The notes beneath the pieces are model-generated. The model saw only the letters and a list, made by a program, of their open reading frames with translations. It did no database searches and was not told where the DNA came from. From contig NZ_JYKZ01000001.1 in assembly GCF_001043005.1 (NCBI RefSeq), positions 558,001 to 622,000 on the forward strand: a DNA stretch of 64,000 nucleotides, written 5' to 3'. The position numbers were made by a program, and so were the translations under genes. Positions within the stretch are counted from its first letter, which is position 1. Each line of letters starts with the position of its first letter. Source of the DNA: Pseudomonas psychrophila (lineage in GTDB: Bacteria; Pseudomonadota; Gammaproteobacteria; Pseudomonadales; Pseudomonadaceae). Shown one piece after another: positions 48,958 through 59,600 of this stretch.

Positions 48958-49629
48958 TTAATGATTCACCGTAAACGCCAGCATCTGTGACAGCTGGCAC
49001 ATCGGCCGGCCACTTTCGGCGTGCCACTGGTTAAATGCGTTTTGCACAATCGCCAGGTCCCGCAGGCTGGTAGGTGCTTTGTCCACCAGCTTTTGCGCGT
49101 TCAAAGCAGCTACCACGTCATCGCTGGGCACAAAGGTGTCCTTGCCGACCATACGTAAAAAGCGTGGAGCCGATAATCCGCCCAACTGATGCCCGTGCTT
49201 GGCCAGGTATTTCCACAACCCGACGATATCGGTCACCGGCCAATCCGCGATAAACGCGCCAAAACTGCCGTGTTCGTGAGCGATATCGAGCACCATCTGC
49301 GCATTGCGCGGTACGCTTTTAAGCTTGCCCAGATGGCGAATGATCCGCGCATCCTGCATCAGCCGCTCCAGATGCTCGGCGCCCATCAGCACCACTTTCT
49401 CCGGTTCAAATCCGAAGAACACTTCCTCAAACACCGGCCACTTGGCATCCACCACGCTGTGCTTGAGCCCGGCACGAAAAACACGCAGAGCCAGGGTCGA
49501 AAGGTAGCGATCATCGCTGATCCGGCGCAATTGTTCCGGGCTTCTCGGGACGGGCAATTGAGCTTCCAGTGCGGCTGACGAACCAAAACGGTTCAAACAA
49601 TATTCGTGCAGCCATTTGTAGTCGCGCAT
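48958..49629 (-). CDS. DNA-3-methyladenine glycosylase I-like protein
   Basis: 223 residues from ATG 49629, with GGAG upstream. The helix-hairpin-helix DNA glycosylase pattern is visible in YLSTLALRVFRAGLKHSVV, VFEEVFFGFEP and the later ARIIRHLGKLKSV segment, similar to Tag. The usual zinc ligands of E. coli Tag are not evident, and the protein is a divergent member common in Pseudomonas. Its substrate is uncertain. Confidence 0.7.
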   Translation of the reverse strand: MRDYKWLHEYCLNRFGSSAALEAQLPVPRSPEQLRRISDDRYLSTLALRVFRAGLKHSVVDAKWPVFEEVFFGFEPEKVVLMGAEHLERLMQDARIIRHLGKLKSVPRNAQMVLDIAHEHGSFGAFIADWPVTDIVGLWKYLAKHGHQLGGLSAPRFLRMVGKDTFVPSDDVVAALNAQKLVDKAPTSLRDLAIVQNAFNQWHAESGRPMCQLSQMLAFTVNH

Positions 49630-49648
49630 GCCCTCTCCTCTCGGCAAT

Positions 49649-50473
49649 TTACAGGTTAAGCAGGTTAACGAACCGCGACGCAGCAGTGTCGTCGATCTTC
49701 AGGCTGGCAAAGTCATACAGGTTACGGTCCGCCAATTGCGACGGGATAACGTTCTGCAAACTGCGAAAGATACTCTCGGTGCGCCCTGGCGTCTTGCGGT
49801 CCCAGTCCTGAAGCATGTCCTTGACGACCTGGCGCTGCAGGTTCTCCTGCGAGCCACACAGGTTGCATGGAATGATCGGGAACTGCCGCAGGTCCGAGTA
49901 GGCCTGAATGTCCTTCTCGTTGCAGTACGCCAGAGGCCGGATCACCACATTGCGCCCGTCATCGGAGCGCAGCTTGGGCGGCATCGCCTTGAGGGTTCCG
50001 TTGAAGAACATGTTGAGAAAGAAGGTTTCAACGATGTCATCGCGATGATGCCCCAAGGCCATCTTGGTCGCGCCGATCTTGTCGGCAAAGGTGTACAAGG
50101 TGCCCCGGCGCAAGCGCGAACACAGTGAACAGGTGGTCTTGCCTTCGGGGATCAGTTCCTTGACCAGCGAGTAGGTATCTTTTTCAACGATGTGGTACTC
50201 CACGCCCAATGACTTGAGGTAGGTCGGGAGTACGTCTTCGGGGAAGCCCGGCTGCTTCTGGTCCATGTTCACGGCCACGATTTCGAACTGGATGGGCGCG
50301 ACTTTTTGCAGGTGCAGCAGCACATCGAGCAAGGTGTAGCTGTCTTTGCCACCCGACAGGCAAACCATCACCTTATCGCCGTGTTCAATCATTTTGAAGT
50401 CGGCCACAGCCTCACCGGTCAAGCGACGCAGGCGTTTCTGGAGTTTGATTTGAGAGACCGAATGAGTGCCCAT
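49649..50473 (-). CDS. ttcA: tRNA 2-thiocytidine(32) synthetase TtcA
   Basis: 274 residues from ATG 50473 ([18 protein letters not shown]). PP-loop [15 protein letters not shown], cluster-binding [10 protein letters not shown] and [27 protein letters not shown]. It thiolates C32 of certain tRNAs using an iron-sulfur cluster. It lies 19 bp upstream of the glycosylase-like gene in the direction of transcription, with no overlap. Confidence 0.95.
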   Translation of the reverse strand: MGTHSVSQIKLQKRLRRLTGEAVADFKMIEHGDKVMVCLSGGKDSYTLLDVLLHLQKVAPIQFEIVAVNMDQKQPGFPEDVLPTYLKSLGVEYHIVEKDTYSLVKELIPEGKTTCSLCSRLRRGTLYTFADKIGATKMALGHHRDDIVETFFLNMFFNGTLKAMPPKLRSDDGRNVVIRPLAYCNEKDIQAYSDLRQFPIIPCNLCGSQENLQRQVVKDMLQDWDRKTPGRTESIFRSLQNVIPSQLADRNLYDFASLKIDDTAASRFVNLLNL

Positions 50474-50737
50474 AGCGCTTGAAATCCGCGAGTTAAGACG
50501 AAAAGTCGGGGATTTTACCGAAAAAACCTCAAACGACGCACCCCTTTGCCCCCTAAAGACGTCAATGCGATAAGCCTGCGTCTGACAGCACAATATGCTC
50601 TAAAGGGCCGGTTATATGGGTCGGCAGGTTCCCTATACTTGATCTAAGGCCGCACGCCCACCGCATTGAAACGTATTGGCTGCGCGACCGGCACGCGTCC
50701 CACTGGGGGCGATGCGTCTCATACAGGAGCGACAGCC

Positions 50738-51340
50738 ATGATCCATCACGTTGTGGGCCTTTTCACCCACCCCGATAAAGAGTGGCGCGAAATCCGTGGC
50801 GATGCAGAAGAAAGCATCGGCCATATGTACCTCACTCATACATTGATTCTGGCTGCGATCCCGGCCATTTCCGCATTTATTGGTACCACTCAGGTGGGCT
50901 GGGTGATCGGAGCTCGGGCGCCGGTCATGCTCACCTTAGACAGCGCGTTATGGATGACTCTGATGTCCTACGTCGCAATGCTTGCGGGCGTGGGTGTGAT
51001 GGGCGCGTTTGTTCACTGGATGGCCCGCACTTACGATGCACAACCCAGCCTGCCGCGTTGCGTGGCCTTTGCCACCTACACGGCGACACCGTTGTTTATC
51101 GGCGGGCTGGCGGCGCTGTATCCCCATATGTGGCTGGGCATGATGGTGGGCACCGCAGCCATTTGCTACACCGTGTATTTGCTCTACGTGGGGCTGCCGA
51201 CCTTCATGAACATTGACCCCGACGAAGGCTTTCTATTTTCAAGTTCGGTACTGGCGGTCGGCCTGGTGGTACTGGTGGCGATCATGGCGTTTACCGTGAT
51301 TGTCTGGGGGCTGGGCGTAGGGCCGGTGTATACCAACTAA
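50738..51340 (+). CDS. Yip1-family membrane protein
   Basis: 200 residues from ATG 50738, with AGGAG upstream. Begins MIHHVVGLFTHPDKEWREIR, the usual Yip1 N-terminus, followed by five hydrophobic segments and a conserved polar segment YTATPLFIGGLAALYP. The bacterial family has no established role. It stands alone, with a REP pair behind it. Confidence 0.85.
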   Translation: MIHHVVGLFTHPDKEWREIRGDAEESIGHMYLTHTLILAAIPAISAFIGTTQVGWVIGARAPVMLTLDSALWMTLMSYVAMLAGVGVMGAFVHWMARTYDAQPSLPRCVAFATYTATPLFIGGLAALYPHMWLGMMVGTAAICYTVYLLYVGLPTFMNIDPDEGFLFSSSVLAVGLVVLVAIMAFTVIVWGLGVGPVYTN

Positions 51341-51354
51341 ACGTCCCCCTAAAA

Positions 51355-51425
51355 CCTGTGGGAGCGAGCCTGCTCGCGAAGGCCTGATGCACTTGAGCTT
51401 TCGCGAGCAGGCTCGCTCCCACAGG
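51355..51425. repeat. REP inverted pair
   Basis: CCTGTGGGAGCGAGCCTGC and its reverse complement flank a 30-nt centre. The core is identical to the copy in the cob operon. Confidence 0.92.
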
Positions 51426-51507
51426 CTGGTATAGACCATTGGGCGCCAACAGGTTCGGAACCCCCACCGCTTGCGGCATAATCGCCAGCTCTGGAGAACC
51501 GAACCGA

Positions 51508-52002
51508 ATGCCCGAGTCCCTCAATACCCGCGTAGAAGACTGCTTCCAACAGGCCGAAGTATTTTTCAAACGCCCTTTTAAACGCCCCGTCGTCAGCTTC
51601 AAGCTGCGCGGGCAAAAAGCAGGTGTCGCCCATCTGCACGAAAACCTGCTGCGCTTCAATCCGCAGCTGTACCGCGAAAACAGTGAAGACTTTCTCAAGC
51701 AGACTGTCCCCCACGAAGTCGCCCACCTGATTGCCCACCAACTGTTTGGCGACCGCATCGCACCCCATGGTGAGGAATGGCAGTTGATCATGCGCGGGGT
51801 GTACGAACTGCCGCCCAATCGCTGCCATACCTACGCCATCAAGCGCCGTAGCGCCACGCGCTACATCTACCGCTGCCCTTGTCCGCAGAGCGACTTTGCG
51901 TTCTCGGCCCAGCGTCATGCCCTGGTCAACCAGGGGCGCAGTTACCTGTGCAGACGCTGCCGCCAGACGTTGGTCTTCAGCGGCCAAACCCGGGTCGAAT
52001 AG
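51508..52002 (+). CDS. sprT: SprT-like zinc metalloprotease-domain protein
   Basis: 164 residues from ATG 51508. Zinc site HEVAHLIAHQLFG (HExxH) followed by HGEEWQLIM, then a C-terminal zinc ribbon with YRCPCPQ and CRRCRQTL. SprT homologues relate to the protease domain of Spartan, which removes DNA-protein crosslinks; the bacterial role is not firmly known. A shared terminator separates it from dctA. Confidence 0.88.
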   Translation: MPESLNTRVEDCFQQAEVFFKRPFKRPVVSFKLRGQKAGVAHLHENLLRFNPQLYRENSEDFLKQTVPHEVAHLIAHQLFGDRIAPHGEEWQLIMRGVYELPPNRCHTYAIKRRSATRYIYRCPCPQSDFAFSAQRHALVNQGRSYLCRRCRQTLVFSGQTRVE

Positions 52003-52010
52003 GCAGGCAT

Positions 52011-52039
52011 AAAAAAACCCATCCGAAGATGGGTTTTTT
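52011..52039. terminator. Bidirectional intrinsic terminator between sprT and dctA
   Basis: AAAAAAACCCATC-CGAA-GATGGGTTTTTT, with A-run and T-run on both sides, serves both converging genes. Confidence 0.95.
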
Positions 52040-52051
52040 ATTCACTCAAGC

Positions 52052-53386
52052 TTACTTGAGCAACACCGGGGCCGGGCCTTCAGCCACACCCAGGTCATCT
52101 TGCGGACGCGTGTCGTCCAGCGGGCGACCACCAGAGTTCAGCTCTGCTTGCAACTTGTCAGTGTCCAGCTCTTTCACCCACTTGGCCACAACCAAGGTTG
52201 CCACCGCGTTACCGATCAGGTTGGTCAGGGCACGGGCTTCGGACATGAAGCGGTCGATACCCAGAATCAGCGCCAGACCAGCAACCGGCAAGTGACCTAC
52301 AGCCGACAGGGTTGCCGCCAGTACGATAAAACCACTACCGGTTACGCCTGCAGCACCTTTAGACGACAGCAACAACACCAGCAGCAGCGTGATCTGGTGT
52401 GTGATGTCCATATGAGTGTCTGTCGCCTGAGCGATAAACACAGCAGCCATGGTCAGGTAGATCGAAGTGCCGTCGAGGTTGAACGAGTAGCCGGTCGGGA
52501 TCACCAGACCCACCACCGACTTCTGCGCGCCCAGACGCTCCATTTTCACCAGCATGCGTGGCAGGGCCGATTCCGACGAGGACGTACCCAGTACGATCAG
52601 CAGCTCTTCACGGATGTAGCGGATCAGCTTCAAAACGCTGAAGCCATGAGCGCGGGCAATACCGCCCAGCACGATCAGCACGAACAACACGCAGGTGATG
52701 TAGAAGCAGATCATCAACTGGCCCAACTGAACCAGCGAGCCTACGCCGTAAGCGCCGATGGTGAAGGCCATCGCACCCAGTGCACCAATGGGCGCCAGCT
52801 TCATGATCATGTTGATGATGTTGAACATCACGTGGGCGAAGCGATCGATGAAGTCCAGTACCGGTTTGCCGTAAGCACCCAGGCGATGCAGGGCGAAACC
52901 GAAGATCACCGAGAACATCAGCACTTGCAGGATGTCGCCATTGGCGAAGGCGCCAACAATGGTCGACGGGATCACGTTGAGGATAAAGCCTACGATGCTC
53001 TGGTCTGCGCCTGCCGACACGTAACCGGCAATTTTGCTGGCATCCAGGGTCGACACGTCAATGTGCATACCCGCGCCAGGCTGAACCACGTTGACCACAA
53101 TCAGGCCAATCAGCAGGGCAATGGTCGATACCACTTCAAAGTAGAGCAACGCATAGCCACCGGTCTTGCCGACCGACTTCATGCTCTGCATGCCGGCAAT
53201 ACCGCTCACCACCGTACAGAAAATAATGGGCGCGATGACCATCTTGATCAGTTTGATAAAACCATCACCCAGCGGTTTAAGGGCAACACCGGTTTCAGGG
53301 TAGAAATGGCCCAACAAGATGCCGATAGCGATAGCTAAGATCACTTGCACATACAGGGATTTGTACAGTGGCTGACGAGTCGTCAT
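52052..53386 (-). CDS. dctA: C4-dicarboxylate transport protein DctA
   Basis: 444 residues from ATG 53386 ([19 protein letters not shown]), with AGGAA 8 nt upstream. Motifs of the dicarboxylate/amino acid:cation symporter family: [20 protein letters not shown], the re-entrant hairpin serines [11 protein letters not shown], and [14 protein letters not shown]. It imports succinate, fumarate and malate. The upstream region carries a sigma-54 promoter, in line with DctB/DctD control. Confidence 0.95.
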   Translation of the reverse strand: MTTRQPLYKSLYVQVILAIAIGILLGHFYPETGVALKPLGDGFIKLIKMVIAPIIFCTVVSGIAGMQSMKSVGKTGGYALLYFEVVSTIALLIGLIVVNVVQPGAGMHIDVSTLDASKIAGYVSAGADQSIVGFILNVIPSTIVGAFANGDILQVLMFSVIFGFALHRLGAYGKPVLDFIDRFAHVMFNIINMIMKLAPIGALGAMAFTIGAYGVGSLVQLGQLMICFYITCVLFVLIVLGGIARAHGFSVLKLIRYIREELLIVLGTSSSESALPRMLVKMERLGAQKSVVGLVIPTGYSFNLDGTSIYLTMAAVFIAQATDTHMDITHQITLLLVLLLSSKGAAGVTGSGFIVLAATLSAVGHLPVAGLALILGIDRFMSEARALTNLIGNAVATLVVAKWVKELDTDKLQAELNSGGRPLDDTRPQDDLGVAEGPAPVLLK

Positions 53387-53733
53387 TGCAAAGTTCCTCA
53401 AGTGCATCACTCAGTCATCATTCCGTCTGAGACTGGCGATACCCAAAGCGCGAACCCTCCTTCTTGGAGGGATTTGTTGTTGGAGCTGCTCTACCGGCAG
53501 ACCTCTCGCACTTATTGCAAGCCGTGGGCCACATTGGGCAAAACCCTCTCAAAGGCCCATGGCACCAGCACCTGCAGGAAATTTCAGTTTGATTTTCAAG
53601 GACAGGACTTGGCGGGATTCCGCCCATCGGGCCTGTTGAGACGGACAAGATGGCGGATATCCGCCTGAATCCCACGGACTCCTGTAGCAGCTGCCGAAGG
53701 AACGAGGCTGCTGCTAGAGGGGTTCGTCGCTCA
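53387..53733 (-). promoter_or_regulatory. dctA: dctA regulatory region: sigma-54 promoter, leader hairpin and AACAACAA motif
   Basis: On the minus strand, TGGCCCACGGCTTGCA (53531-53516) has GG and GC separated by 10 nt, the -24/-12 sigma-54 pattern. In the leader that follows, AACAACAA (53481-53474) fits the AANAANAA Hfq/Crc target, then a CCCTCC/GGAGGG hairpin at about 53453-53471. A worn TGTAGCAGCTGCCGAAGG repeat lies at about 53683-53716 near phoQ. No gene is present here. Confidence 0.72.
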
Positions 53734-55077
53734 CTACGCCGGGAAGTGAATCCGGAAGGCGGCCCCGCCCAGTGACGAGTCGTCCAGCGTCAGGGTGGCG
53801 TCATAGCTTTCGATGATGTCCTTGACCACTGCCAGGCCAATGCCCTGCCCCGGATGCTGACGGTCCAGGCGCTCCCCGCGTTGCAGAATTCTTGCGCGTT
53901 GATCGGCCGGCACGCCCGGGCCATCGTCTTCAACGCAGACCTCAATGCCATGCACATTGCGATGCAGGCTGATGCGTACCTGACTCAGACACAACCGGTA
54001 GGCGTTTTCCAACAGGTTGCCGAGCAATTCCAGCAAGGCGTTCTGCTCGATCGGTACATGGCTCAACTCCGGAATGTCGTAGCTGACCTTCACCCCTTTA
54101 TCCCGGTACACCTTGTCTAGCGTGTCACACAGGCTGCGCACCACCGGCAGCAGTTCGACCTGATGGCGGACCAGGCCGCTTTTGCGCAAACTGGCACGCT
54201 GCAACTGATAGCCAATTTGCTGGTTCATGCGCTCAATCTGGCTTTGCAGCACCCAGGCCTGCTCGCGCTCTGCAGGGCGCTGGGCCATGCTTTCACTCAC
54301 ACCCTGCAACACCGCCAAGGGGGTTTTCAGGCTGTGGGCCAGGTCATCAAGTGAATCGCGATAACGCGTACGCTGCTCGCGCTCGCTTTGCAGCAAACGG
54401 TTCAACGAGCCGGTCAGACGCAGCAACTCCCGAGGGTGCTGCTCGCTGAGGCTTTCCCGCTCGCCGGTTTCAATTTCATCCAGTTCCTGACTCAAACGTC
54501 GCAAGGCGCGTAACCCCCACGTCAGACCAATCCATAGCAATGCCAGCAGCACAATCAACGCCGCGCCAAACCCCAGGTAAAGGTTTTCGCGCAAGCCTGC
54601 CAACGTCAGGTTGTATTCACGCATCGGTTGCAAGGCAACAAAGCTGAAGGCCGCATTCTTGCCGCCGAGCAACTTCACCTCGACGTCGTAGACAAAAAAC
54701 TCTTCGCCGTTGTCTTCGCGAATACTCGCAAATTCGTTGCCACGCCCGTCATAGCGCGGTTTGTAGTTAATGGTTTCTTCTTGCGTAGCCCGCGAGCGCC
54801 ACACCAGATGGCCCTCGCGGTCAAAGACATAGCCGAGAACGCGACTGTCCGGCAGGTCAAACTGCTCGTCCGGTAACAGGACGGGCATTTTGAGATGGTT
54901 TTTTTCGACCTTGGCCGCCGAAATCAACGTGGTGACATCAGACGCCAGGCGCTGCTCGATGGCGTCCTTGAGGGCCAGACTGAACGCCCCCTGCATGGCC
55001 GGTAACAGCGCCAGCATAAACAGCACGGCCAACAACGTGGCCGCTAACATCAATCGAACGCGAAGCGAACGAATCAT
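53734..55077 (-). CDS. phoQ: Sensor histidine kinase PhoQ
   Basis: 447 residues, one less than P. aeruginosa PhoQ. Begins MIRSLRVRLMLAATLLAVLF; the periplasmic sensor holds YKPRYDGRGNEFASIREDN; a second membrane helix ends near 190; HAMP-like and HisKA regions carry SLDDLAHSLKTPLAVLQG with the phospho-His, then HATPase with HPGQGIGLAVVKDI. It senses low divalent cations and cationic peptides. The start overlaps the phoP stop as ATGA. Confidence 0.94.
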   Translation of the reverse strand: MIRSLRVRLMLAATLLAVLFMLALLPAMQGAFSLALKDAIEQRLASDVTTLISAAKVEKNHLKMPVLLPDEQFDLPDSRVLGYVFDREGHLVWRSRATQEETINYKPRYDGRGNEFASIREDNGEEFFVYDVEVKLLGGKNAAFSFVALQPMREYNLTLAGLRENLYLGFGAALIVLLALLWIGLTWGLRALRRLSQELDEIETGERESLSEQHPRELLRLTGSLNRLLQSEREQRTRYRDSLDDLAHSLKTPLAVLQGVSESMAQRPAEREQAWVLQSQIERMNQQIGYQLQRASLRKSGLVRHQVELLPVVRSLCDTLDKVYRDKGVKVSYDIPELSHVPIEQNALLELLGNLLENAYRLCLSQVRISLHRNVHGIEVCVEDDGPGVPADQRARILQRGERLDRQHPGQGIGLAVVKDIIESYDATLTLDDSSLGGAAFRIHFPA

Positions 55078-55751
55078 CGACAGCGCTCAGTGAACAGGTA
55101 ACCCAGCCCACGCACGGTATCGATCGGTTTAAAGCCATTTGCCCCCTCAAGCTTGCGACGCAGGCGCCCTACCAGCACCTCGATCACATTCGGATCACGC
55201 TCCTCGTCATCCGGGTACAACTGTTCCATCAAGCGGTCCTTGGCAACCACTTGCTGGTGATGGCGCATCAGGTACTCAAGAATACGGTACTCATACGCTG
55301 TCAACGCCAGCGGCTCATCATCGAGCAGCGCTTGCTTGCGATTGATGTCCAGCACCAGTGCTCCCGCCACGATCGTCGACTGGGTAAAACCACAGGAACG
55401 GCGCAGCAACGCATTGAGCCGCGCCTCCAGCTCTTCGAACTGAAACGGCTTGACCACATAATCGTCGGCGCCGGCAGCCAGCCCTTCGACCTTGTCCTGC
55501 CAGTTGCCACGAGCCGTCAGAATCAGGATCGGAAACGTCTTGCCCCGCGCGCGCAACTGACGAATCAGTTCCAGCCCGCTCATTCCCGGCAAACCCAGAT
55601 CAATCATGGCCAAGTCATGGTTGAACTGTTCGCTCTGATACAACGCCTCTTCGGCATTGGCGACGGCCTCGACCACATGGCCGTTTTCGCTCAGTCGGGT
55701 TTGCAAGTGATGGCGCAGCAACGCCTCATCTTCAACCACCAACAATTTCAT
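55074..55751 (-). CDS. phoP: Response regulator PhoP
   Basis: 225 residues, standard. Receiver with acidic residues in VVEDEALLRHHL, Asp51 in DLAMIDLGLPGMSG and Lys in DYVVKPF, then an OmpR-type winged helix (LTAYEYRILEYLMRHHQQ, NVIEVLVGRLRRKL). GGGAG precedes the ATG. Upstream is a PhoP-box-like direct repeat, consistent with autoregulation. No oprH is linked in this window. Confidence 0.94.
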   Translation of the reverse strand: MKLLVVEDEALLRHHLQTRLSENGHVVEAVANAEEALYQSEQFNHDLAMIDLGLPGMSGLELIRQLRARGKTFPILILTARGNWQDKVEGLAAGADDYVVKPFQFEELEARLNALLRRSCGFTQSTIVAGALVLDINRKQALLDDEPLALTAYEYRILEYLMRHHQQVVAKDRLMEQLYPDDEERDPNVIEVLVGRLRRKLEGANGFKPIDTVRGLGYLFTERCR

Positions 55752-55831
55752 CGCGCTCTCCCAAGCAAAATCCGCGTCTCGAAGGACGTGTGTCCCCTAT
55801 AGCCTAGCCACACACAGTAAGTCGTGCGCCC

Positions 55832-55848
55832 TGAACAGACTCTGAACA
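55832..55848 (-). promoter_or_regulatory. PhoP-box-like direct repeat between phoP and pcpS
   Basis: On the minus strand TGTTCA-GAGTC-TGTTCA is a direct hexamer repeat with a 5-nt spacer, the arrangement of the PhoP box (consensus TGTTTA-N5-TGTTTA; each half differs at one base). It lies about 80 nt before phoP and 39 nt before pcpS. Confidence 0.55.
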
Positions 55849-55886
55849 ATTGCACAGCCGGGCCAAGCCCCTGCACAATGCCCGCC

Positions 55887-56630
55887 ATGAACCGACTCCC
55901 CGCCCTGCCTGCCTGCTGCACGCCGTTGCGTACTGACTGGCCCCTGCCGCAACAACTGCCCGCCAGTGTGTGGTTCAGCACCGACTTTATCCCCGCACAG
56001 CTTGCAGTGGATGATTTTGCCCAAAGCGCCATTGAGATGCCTGCGAGTATTCAACGCTCAGTGGCCAAACGCCAAGCCGAATTTTTGGCCGGCCGCCTGT
56101 GCGCCCGCGCCGCCCTGCTGCAACTGGACGGCACCTGTAACGTTCCCACCATGGGTAAAGACCGCGCCCCCGTATGGCCAGCTCATATCAGCGGCACCAT
56201 CACCCACAGCAATGGGCGCGCTGCAGCGCTGGTGGCACTGAAAAGTGAATGGCAAGGGCTGGGCATGGATCTGGAGAATCTGCTCAGCACCGAGCGCGCC
56301 AAGCGCCTGGCCAATGAAATCCTCACCCCCGATGAATTGCAACGCATGGCTGCCGGGCCTGAAGAGCAGATAGCGCTACTGGTCACCCTGACCTTCTCGG
56401 TCAAGGAAAGCCTGTTCAAGGCCCTGTTTCCCTTGGTGCACAAACGCTTTTATTTTGAACACGCCGAAGTGCTCGACTGGACAACGGACGGCCATGTGCG
56501 CCTGCGCCTGCTCACCGACCTGTCGCCTGAATGGCAACACGGCCGCGAGCTGGATGCGCAGTTTTGCCTGCTTGAAAATCAAGTATTGAGTGTGGTGGCG
56601 ATCAAGGCTCAGACGCCTGCGGCTCCCTGA
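55887..56630 (+). CDS. pcpS: 4'-phosphopantetheinyl transferase PcpS
   Basis: 247 residues from ATG 55887 (MNRLPALPACCTPLR). Signature motifs WQGLGMDLENLLSTERAKRL and FSVKESLFKALFPLV with the Mg-binding Asp/Glu. Similar in length to P. aeruginosa PcpS, the single broad-range enzyme that primes fatty acid, siderophore and other carrier proteins. It is divergent from phoP and ends only 11 bp from the converging giant gene. Confidence 0.93.
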   Translation: MNRLPALPACCTPLRTDWPLPQQLPASVWFSTDFIPAQLAVDDFAQSAIEMPASIQRSVAKRQAEFLAGRLCARAALLQLDGTCNVPTMGKDRAPVWPAHISGTITHSNGRAAALVALKSEWQGLGMDLENLLSTERAKRLANEILTPDELQRMAAGPEEQIALLVTLTFSVKESLFKALFPLVHKRFYFEHAEVLDWTTDGHVRLRLLTDLSPEWQHGRELDAQFCLLENQVLSVVAIKAQTPAAP

Positions 56631-56641
56631 TCCCCAACGGG

Positions 56642-59600
56642 TTACAGAGGCCCGCCAGGGGTTTGATCAGCGCCCTGGAGTGCCGCGTCTGTCAGTTCTT
56701 CAACCAATAGATTGAGCTTCTGATCTCTGCTATCGGTCAGTTCTGCCCCCCGGAGTAACTGCAAGTCGTCAGACAGTTCGCTGTCCTCTGAGAGCTTTGT
56801 GTAGTCCTTCTGGTATTGCTCCTCGATGGCCTCGAAACGGGCGGTATGCTTGGCGTGAAGAAAGTTGCGCCACAAAACCTCCTGCATGATCGAGTGTTTG
56901 AGCGCGGGGCCAGCGTCCATGGCCAGAATGCTGTCTTTGGCCTCGGTGATTTGCGCCGCAGAAATACCTGCTATCGGCGCAGAAAACATCGACCGGGTCT
57001 GAATCGGCAAGCCTAGGGCTTCGGCCAGTTGGATTCGGTAAAACAGCTGTATTTCAGCCACATCGGGATGGCCTCCCAGCCTTAAGCGCTCGGCGATAAC
57101 GGCGTCTGCGATCTGGTCGACTTGCCTGAGACGAAACAACCCCTTGGCCAGATTTAAATGCTGTGTCTCGCGCACGTTCGCACCGATCAGGTTTTCAGCC
57201 TGATGAATGAGCACCTGCACCTCCAGGTTGTCGAGGAGCACCATGACACCGTCCCGGCACGTTGCATCATAGTGAACGCCCTGAAACAGCAGGTCGCGCA
57301 AGGCTGTGTCCGCCAGCAGGCGATCGATCAATGTCCACACACGGTCGTGCAGCGCCAACCGGCTATGAGCCGACATATCCGCTTGAGCCTGCGCCAGACC
57401 CGACAGCAATTTGAGCAAGTCGTTTGCCTTGCCCTCAAACCCCTTGAGCAAGGCCCATTGCTGGAGTTTTTGCTGCCGTTGCACAGCACTCAGGCCCGAG
57501 GATAACCACGGACTGATATCACCTATCGGGTAGCGGGCCTCGTGAAAGGCATGGGCATGGTCAACCGCCGGGATGTAGCCCATATGGATGCCGGTTCTGC
57601 CCCAGTAGTCGATCAATCGGTCACGGCTCTCGGCGGATATAGGGTTACCGTGAATCCGGGTCACGCTGTTGACCGCGTTGGCACCGGGGGCCTCAAACAG
57701 CGTCTGCTCGATAGTGACAATATTGTTATGCCGCAGATTGACTTCTTCAAGGTGCGTCAGCCCCTGCAACCCTGCAGGCCAGCTCGTAATTCCGGTATGT
57801 GATAAGTTCAAATAGCGTAACGCCGTCATCCGGCTTACGTCCGGCGTGATGCCTAACGAGTTGTTATCAAGGCGAAGCGCTTGAAGCGCTGTGCAACCCG
57901 CCAGCTGTTGCGCACTTTCAGGGCTCAGCACAATGTTGTTGTAGGACAGGTTGAGCGTCGTCAGCCGGGGCATGTTGGCAATCGCAGGTGGCAGGCTTCT
58001 CAATCGATTGTCAAACATCGTCAGCACATGCAACTGGCTGAAACTGCTCAAAAACTCATTCGATCCTCGGTGCAGGTTCATGTTATCCATGTGCAGCCCC
58101 CTGATATGGCTGAAATCTCCTGTCAGCGCCGGCAGGTCGCCAGCCTGAATACCGTTGAACACCAGTAAGTAGCCGCCATCAAGGCTTGCTTGCGCCGAAA
58201 CAGTCTCTGTATCTCTGCGCCAGGCGCGTTCGATCAGCTCACACACCCTACGCCGCTCCCCGGGAAGTGCCATCGCAACATGGGTTCCCGCCGTAGGGTA
58301 AAGCTGGATGCGCTCCCAACTCGCCAATTGCCCTAGCAGCGTCTCAAGTTCCACCCGCAACCGCTCGACCTCTGCCCGCCTGCTCGCATCGGTGCCGCCC
58401 AGCGCGTCCAGAAAACGCAGGTTTTCGACGTAATTCATCCGCGGGTACAGGCTTCTCACCTGACGGACCAGGTCCAGAGGATGGTTTGACTGCCCTTGAT
58501 TGAGAAAGAAGGGATAGGCGACAAACGAGGTATCGACTTTCATCGGCGGCTCAATCCGGTGGTTAGGCGGCTCCAGCCCCAACAGGGTCTTGACCTGGCT
58601 TCTGTGGGCGATGGCCAGGTCGCTGATTTTTTTGGCCAGGACCCGGGTATCGTTTACATCCTTGATCGCGATGCCCCCACGCTCGGCCTCGTTCAACACA
58701 TGCAAGATCGACGCGAGCAGATTGTTATCCGTCGTTGATGGGGCATTGAGTGCCTGGCCATCCTGATCATAAGCCCGGTAGCGACCGTCACGCCTGACCA
58801 GCCTGCGGGGTGAGCGCCCACCGGCTGATCCAATGCTGTCGAGCAACTGACCGTTCACGTCATTGCGGCGCACCTCGATTCTCACATTTGCGGGCCAGCC
58901 CGACAGGGACTCAAGCATATGCAACATGAGCCTTTCGCTGTCGGGAGTTGCCGTAGCCTCCATGAACAAGCCCTCATAAGCCCGGGCCAGGCGTACCTCT
59001 CTGGAGGTCCAGGTAATTTGCTCGGCCAGCCGTGGCGGGATTAGCCCTTGATCAAGGAAGTGAGCTTTTTCGCGGCCTGTGGTGTGCCTGAGCAGATTGT
59101 TGATGACGCTTTTGGGGAGCTGCGGGTATTTGTTTTGAACCACAACTACATGGGCATCAGTGCTCTGCTCCAGGCTCTGGTACAGCGTGTTGAACACATC
59201 AACTTCGCGCTCCAGGGCATGAGCGGCGATTTTTTTAGCCAATACCAGCATTCGTGCTTCGATCACCGGCGTGTAATCCCCCAGTAAAACCCGGGTATCG
59301 CCCTCATTCATCTGCGAAAGCAAGGCACGCAAAAAGCTTCCGTTGTGGGTGTCATCGCGCAAGATTCTGATGCGTGGCACGTGACTCCCAAGATCAGTGC
59401 CGTACTGCTGCAGGGTATTGCCTTGCGCGTCCACCACTTGCAGTACTTTGTCCCGTGGCCAGCCGGGCATACTTTGCATCAATAACAGCTGCAGGTCGGT
59501 ACGGGCATCAGGCAGGGTGTGAGCTGCCTGCATTTTCTTCACAAAACCGCGGATGTCCCGTTCAATCCCGAAGCGTTTCCAGGTGTCGATCAGCAAGGGT

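Noticed and set aside
52100..53338. A 412-codon plus-strand open frame opposite dctA
   Set aside because: Antisense shadow; His/Gln-rich with no domain, and dctA is intact with conserved motifs.
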